The translations under genes and the position numbers were made by a program. Of a stretch of DNA of 64,000 nucleotides, positions 61,142-64,000 are shown in pieces (within the stretch, counting starts at the first letter, position 1; each line of letters starts with the position of its first letter). Below the pieces are notes generated by a model, which saw only the letters and a list, made by a program, of their open reading frames with translations, ran no database searches and was not told the DNA's origin. The stretch is from Diphasiastrum complanatum (lineage: Eukaryota; Streptophyta; Lycopodiopsida; Lycopodiales; Lycopodiaceae), in NCBI GenBank assembly GCA_029204225.1, contig CM055113.1, positions 30,507,524 through 30,571,523 of the forward strand, in the 5' to 3' direction.

Positions 61142-63480
61142 AGAGGATTATGCAAAAGTCACAGTGCCTCTTAACAAGAAAAAGAAGAGTGGTCAACCTA
61201 GTCCATCTATTCAATGGAATGAAGAATTGAACCAATGTTTTGAGAAGCTCAAAAGTATGGTGGTTTTAGCTCCTGTTTTACAGATCGCGGATCTAGATTT
61301 ACCTTACGTTGGTAGAACCGGCAATAGGAGCAGTTCTTTTACAAAACGAAAGGTTGATAGCATTCGAGAGCAAGAAACTTACTGGACCTTTGTGGAGTTA
61401 TACAACTCAGGAAAATGAGTTATTTGCTGTGATACATGCACTTAAAACCTGGAGGCATTATTTTTATGGTAATCAATTTATAGTGCATATAGATCACTAG
61501 CCTCTGAAATACTTTTCCAATCAACGCGATATGAGGGGTCGAGTCATAAAGCTTGGTGGGTTGAGCTTATGCAAGAATTTGATCATGAGATCCGATATGT
61601 CAAAGGCAGCTCTAGCTAGGTTGCTGACACTCTTAGTCGCATCGGTGAGTCAAATGAACTTTCATTCACTCAGATTTGTATAGATCTATATTTTTCGTTG
61701 AGAGGAAAGCATGAAACTGATTCTTATTTTGGTTGGATATGGAAGATGGTTGAGACCAGAATGAGAATGGAACTCAATTTTCACATTTGGTCGGATATGG
61801 AAGATGGTTGAGACCAGAATGAGAATGGAACTGAGATTAATTCACAAGGATCTCAGCTATGTAAGAAAAATAAGAACATTGTGGATCAATTCACCTTTCG
61901 AGGTGGGTTACTATTTCTAAATGGGAAAGTTTGTGTACCAGGGGATGATAAACTAAAGAAGCGAATTCTTTTTGAATATCATGGCTACCCTGTGTAGGTC
62001 ATCTAGGTATATATAGGACTTTAGACTTGTTCAGAAGAGAGTTTTATTGGCCGAAACTCAAGCCATATGTTGAGTCTTATGTGGTTAAATGTAAGCCATG
62101 TTAGCTAGCCAAAGCAGAACGCTTAAAGGCTGGAGCGTTATTACATCGCTTAGGTATCCCTTAGAAAGGATAGGAAGGATATCTATGGATTTTGTAGTTT
62201 GTAGTGGATAGGTTAGCTAAGTTAGCTACGTTCGTACCAGTAAAGTCAACTGCAAAGGTTATGGATTTAGCCCGGATCTTTGTGGAAAGATTATTCAGGC
62301 TTTATGGATTGCTAAGTGATATTGTTAGGGATAGAGATCCTAAGTTTGTAGGTCACTTTTGGTCAACTGTATTTCATAAACTTAAGACCTTGCTTAGTTT
62401 TAGTTCTATTGATCATCTTGAATCAGATGGATACACTGAAAGAACTAATCAAACTATGGAGGATATGTTGAGAATATATGTGTCTCACAGGTAGTCTTAG
62501 GGGGAGGACTACAATAGTAGAAAACATTTTGCTATAGGTCATAGTCCGTTTATGCTTATGTACGGTTTTCAACCTAGATTTCCAGTTAATGTGGAGACGA
62601 AATTTGTTAAGATCCAAAAAGTTGCTGATTTCCTGCATGATAACCTGATAGTATCCGTAGTGCTCAAGATAGAGCTAAGCACTATGCCGATCTCAAGAGA
62701 TCTCCCAGAGATTTTGAAGTTGATGACTGTGTGTATCTTAAAATTCCAGAGGATTCGAGGACTATGTGTATCGGAAAGCATTATAACTTGTGTACCAGAT
62801 ATTGTGGACCATTTTGGATTGTAAAGAAATTTGGTTCTTCAGCGTACGAACTTGATGTTCATGACAAATCTACTGCTCATCCAGTTTTCCATGTAAGCCG
62901 GTTGGATCTGATGAGGATCTTACCCATTTGGAGGGCTTATCGCTTTGTGTACCTTTGGAACCAGAAAGAGTACTCAGAACCAGAGACAAACAATAGAGAA
63001 ATTGTTCTATCTTTGAATGCTTGATCCGATGGAAAGGACACACTAAGGATGATGATTCGTGGGAAATTGTTGAAAGCATAAAGAAGAATTTCTCTAAGTT
63101 CCACTTCTGAGGACAAAGGTAGTTCAAGGGGGGCCCGAGGAAAAATGTTACGCCCATGTTTGGTTCAGAGGATTCGGATTAATCCTTGATGAGGATATTT
63201 GGTACTCTAGTGTACGAGTTTATTATTTATGCCTCGCCATTCCGGAATAATCTAGAAATGTAATTTATAACCTTGTGAGGGCCCAAGTATTTCCATTAGG
63301 ACTATATATCCATGTAAAGGAGATCAAAAGCAATTGGATGAGAATTGGGTTCTTGTACGGAATATTCCTAGGCTCCAAGGGTTTAGATATACCTGTAGGA
63401 ACTTGTCCTCCTTAAATCGTCTCCCAAGACTCCCAATCCAGGTAGAGCTCCAAGAACGTCATAGGGAAGTGCAGTAGACC
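61142..63480 (+). mobile_element. Ty3/gypsy relic (RT end, RNase H, integrase, chromodomain, LTR)
   Basis: Plus-strand fragments in order: RT/RNase H junction (IQWNEELNQCFEKLKSMVV), RNase H (LFAVIHALKTWRHYFYGNQF), integrase zinc-binding and core (LVVDRLAKLATFVPVKSTAK-like, about 62.2 kb), integrase C-terminus (STAHPVFHVSRLDL) and a chromodomain-like end near 63.05 kb. The purine-rich ggggggcccgagg and a tgttacgcccatg LTR start follow at 63147. Broken in many places; an old fossil. Confidence 0.8.
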
Positions 63481-63508
63481 AACTTCCCCCCTTATTTTAG
63501 TTCTGTTC

Positions 63509-64000
63509 TCAAAACATAAAGTCAGGGTAACTCCTCTTTAGATTACCTTCTAGTTCCCATGAATCCTCATCATCAGAATGTCCTTTCCAACGAACCAAAT
63601 GCTCAATAACCTCCCGATTAGGCAATCGTTTGGTTCTGGTATCAAGTATCTTTTCAGGTTCCAAAGGAATCCTCTCAGACAAGTCTTCAAATGAATTTAG
63701 ACTTTTACCAGAACCAAGGTGATCCCCCTCATGTAAACTCATCTTTAGACGACTTACATGGAACACAGGATGAGCCTTGATCTCGTCTGGCAAATCTAAT
63801 CGGTAAGCTAAAGATCCAATATTTTTCAAGATTTTGTACGGTCCACTGTAATGAGCAGACAATTTGTAATGCTTTCTAGTATGCATTACCTTAGAATCCT
63901 TCAGAATTCTAAGATATATCCAATCTCCAACTTGAAACTCCCGAGGCGATCTTTTTAAGTTAGCAAAATGTTTCACCCTATCCCAGGCAATCAAAACATT
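63509..64000 (-). mobile_element. Second gypsy relic, opposite orientation (integrase C-terminus, chromodomain)
   Basis: One open minus-strand frame (63994-63509) reads VGDWIYLRILKDSKVMHTRK, KAHPVFHVSRLKMSLHEGDH and the chromodomain-like LVRWKGHSDDEDSWELEGNL. It is of the same lineage as the neighbouring plus-strand relic and faces it. It continues beyond the window, so its overall state is unknown. Confidence 0.82.

Noticed and set aside
1-64000. tRNA or rRNA genes
   Set aside because: I saw no cloverleaf with intact A and B boxes. The tggtatcagagc motifs are retroelement primer sites.

Overview
The window is nuclear DNA from a plant. One host gene on the + strand runs through nearly all of it: a PH-START-DUF1336 protein of the EDR2-like family. 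I can place 17 exons between 123 and 59741. All have GT/AG borders, their codon phases join without a break, and together they give about 540 codons. The first exons lie before base 1 and the C-terminal DUF1336 exons lie beyond base 64000. Three introns are very large (28.6, 18.5 and 7.8 kb) and the last one is open-ended (>4.2 kb). Almost everything else is mobile DNA inside these introns. Tiny exons set in tens of kilobases of nested repeats, abundant GA/TA/CA simple repeats and short LTRs suggest a large-genome vascular plant such as a fern or gymnosperm. The sequence alone does not fix the species.

Intron 1 (198-28792) is layered. A LINE fragment (3890-4679 plus 22253-~22810) is split by a Ty1/copia element (4680-22252, TSD gagag). 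The copia 3' LTR is split at an internal TA tract by two complete hAT-like DNA transposons, E1 (9547-16605) and E2 (16658-21866). E1 is itself split by a 0.56-kb insert. A second, minus-strand copia relic (~22810-25975), a LINE piece and a lone LTR follow. Exons 2-7 are clustered at 28793-30157.

Intron 7 (30158-48644) holds a third hAT-like element, E3 (32262-41827, 8-bp TSD GAAGGTGC). E3 contains a chromodomain-type Ty3/gypsy element (32860-37639) and a reversed gypsy LTR piece. After E3 come an E3-family relic, a field of CCACGTGG-containing repeats, and a cluster of small non-autonomous elements in TA tracts. Exons 8-12 lie at 48645-50383. Intron 12 carries a nearly full-length LINE (50771-~55490) sitting in a gypsy LTR, plus more LTR pieces. 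Exons 13-17 lie at 58189-59741. The last intron has a 106-bp foldback element, a mini-element and two gypsy relics facing each other.

The most unusual signal is in the hAT-like elements. They share an end sequence (CATAGTTGCA or CAAGGTTGCA) and, in several copies, a conserved inner block (caatatgggtatcagatga...). Between the two, each element carries an array of short self-complementary CpG words, and the word differs from element to element. Many of these elements sit directly in (TA)n tracts, and the E1 and E2 transposases carry AT-hook tails. I read this as a diversifying, TA-tract-associated hAT lineage with fast-changing transposase-binding arrays. That reading is inference. The word arrays, ends and flanks are visible in the sequence.
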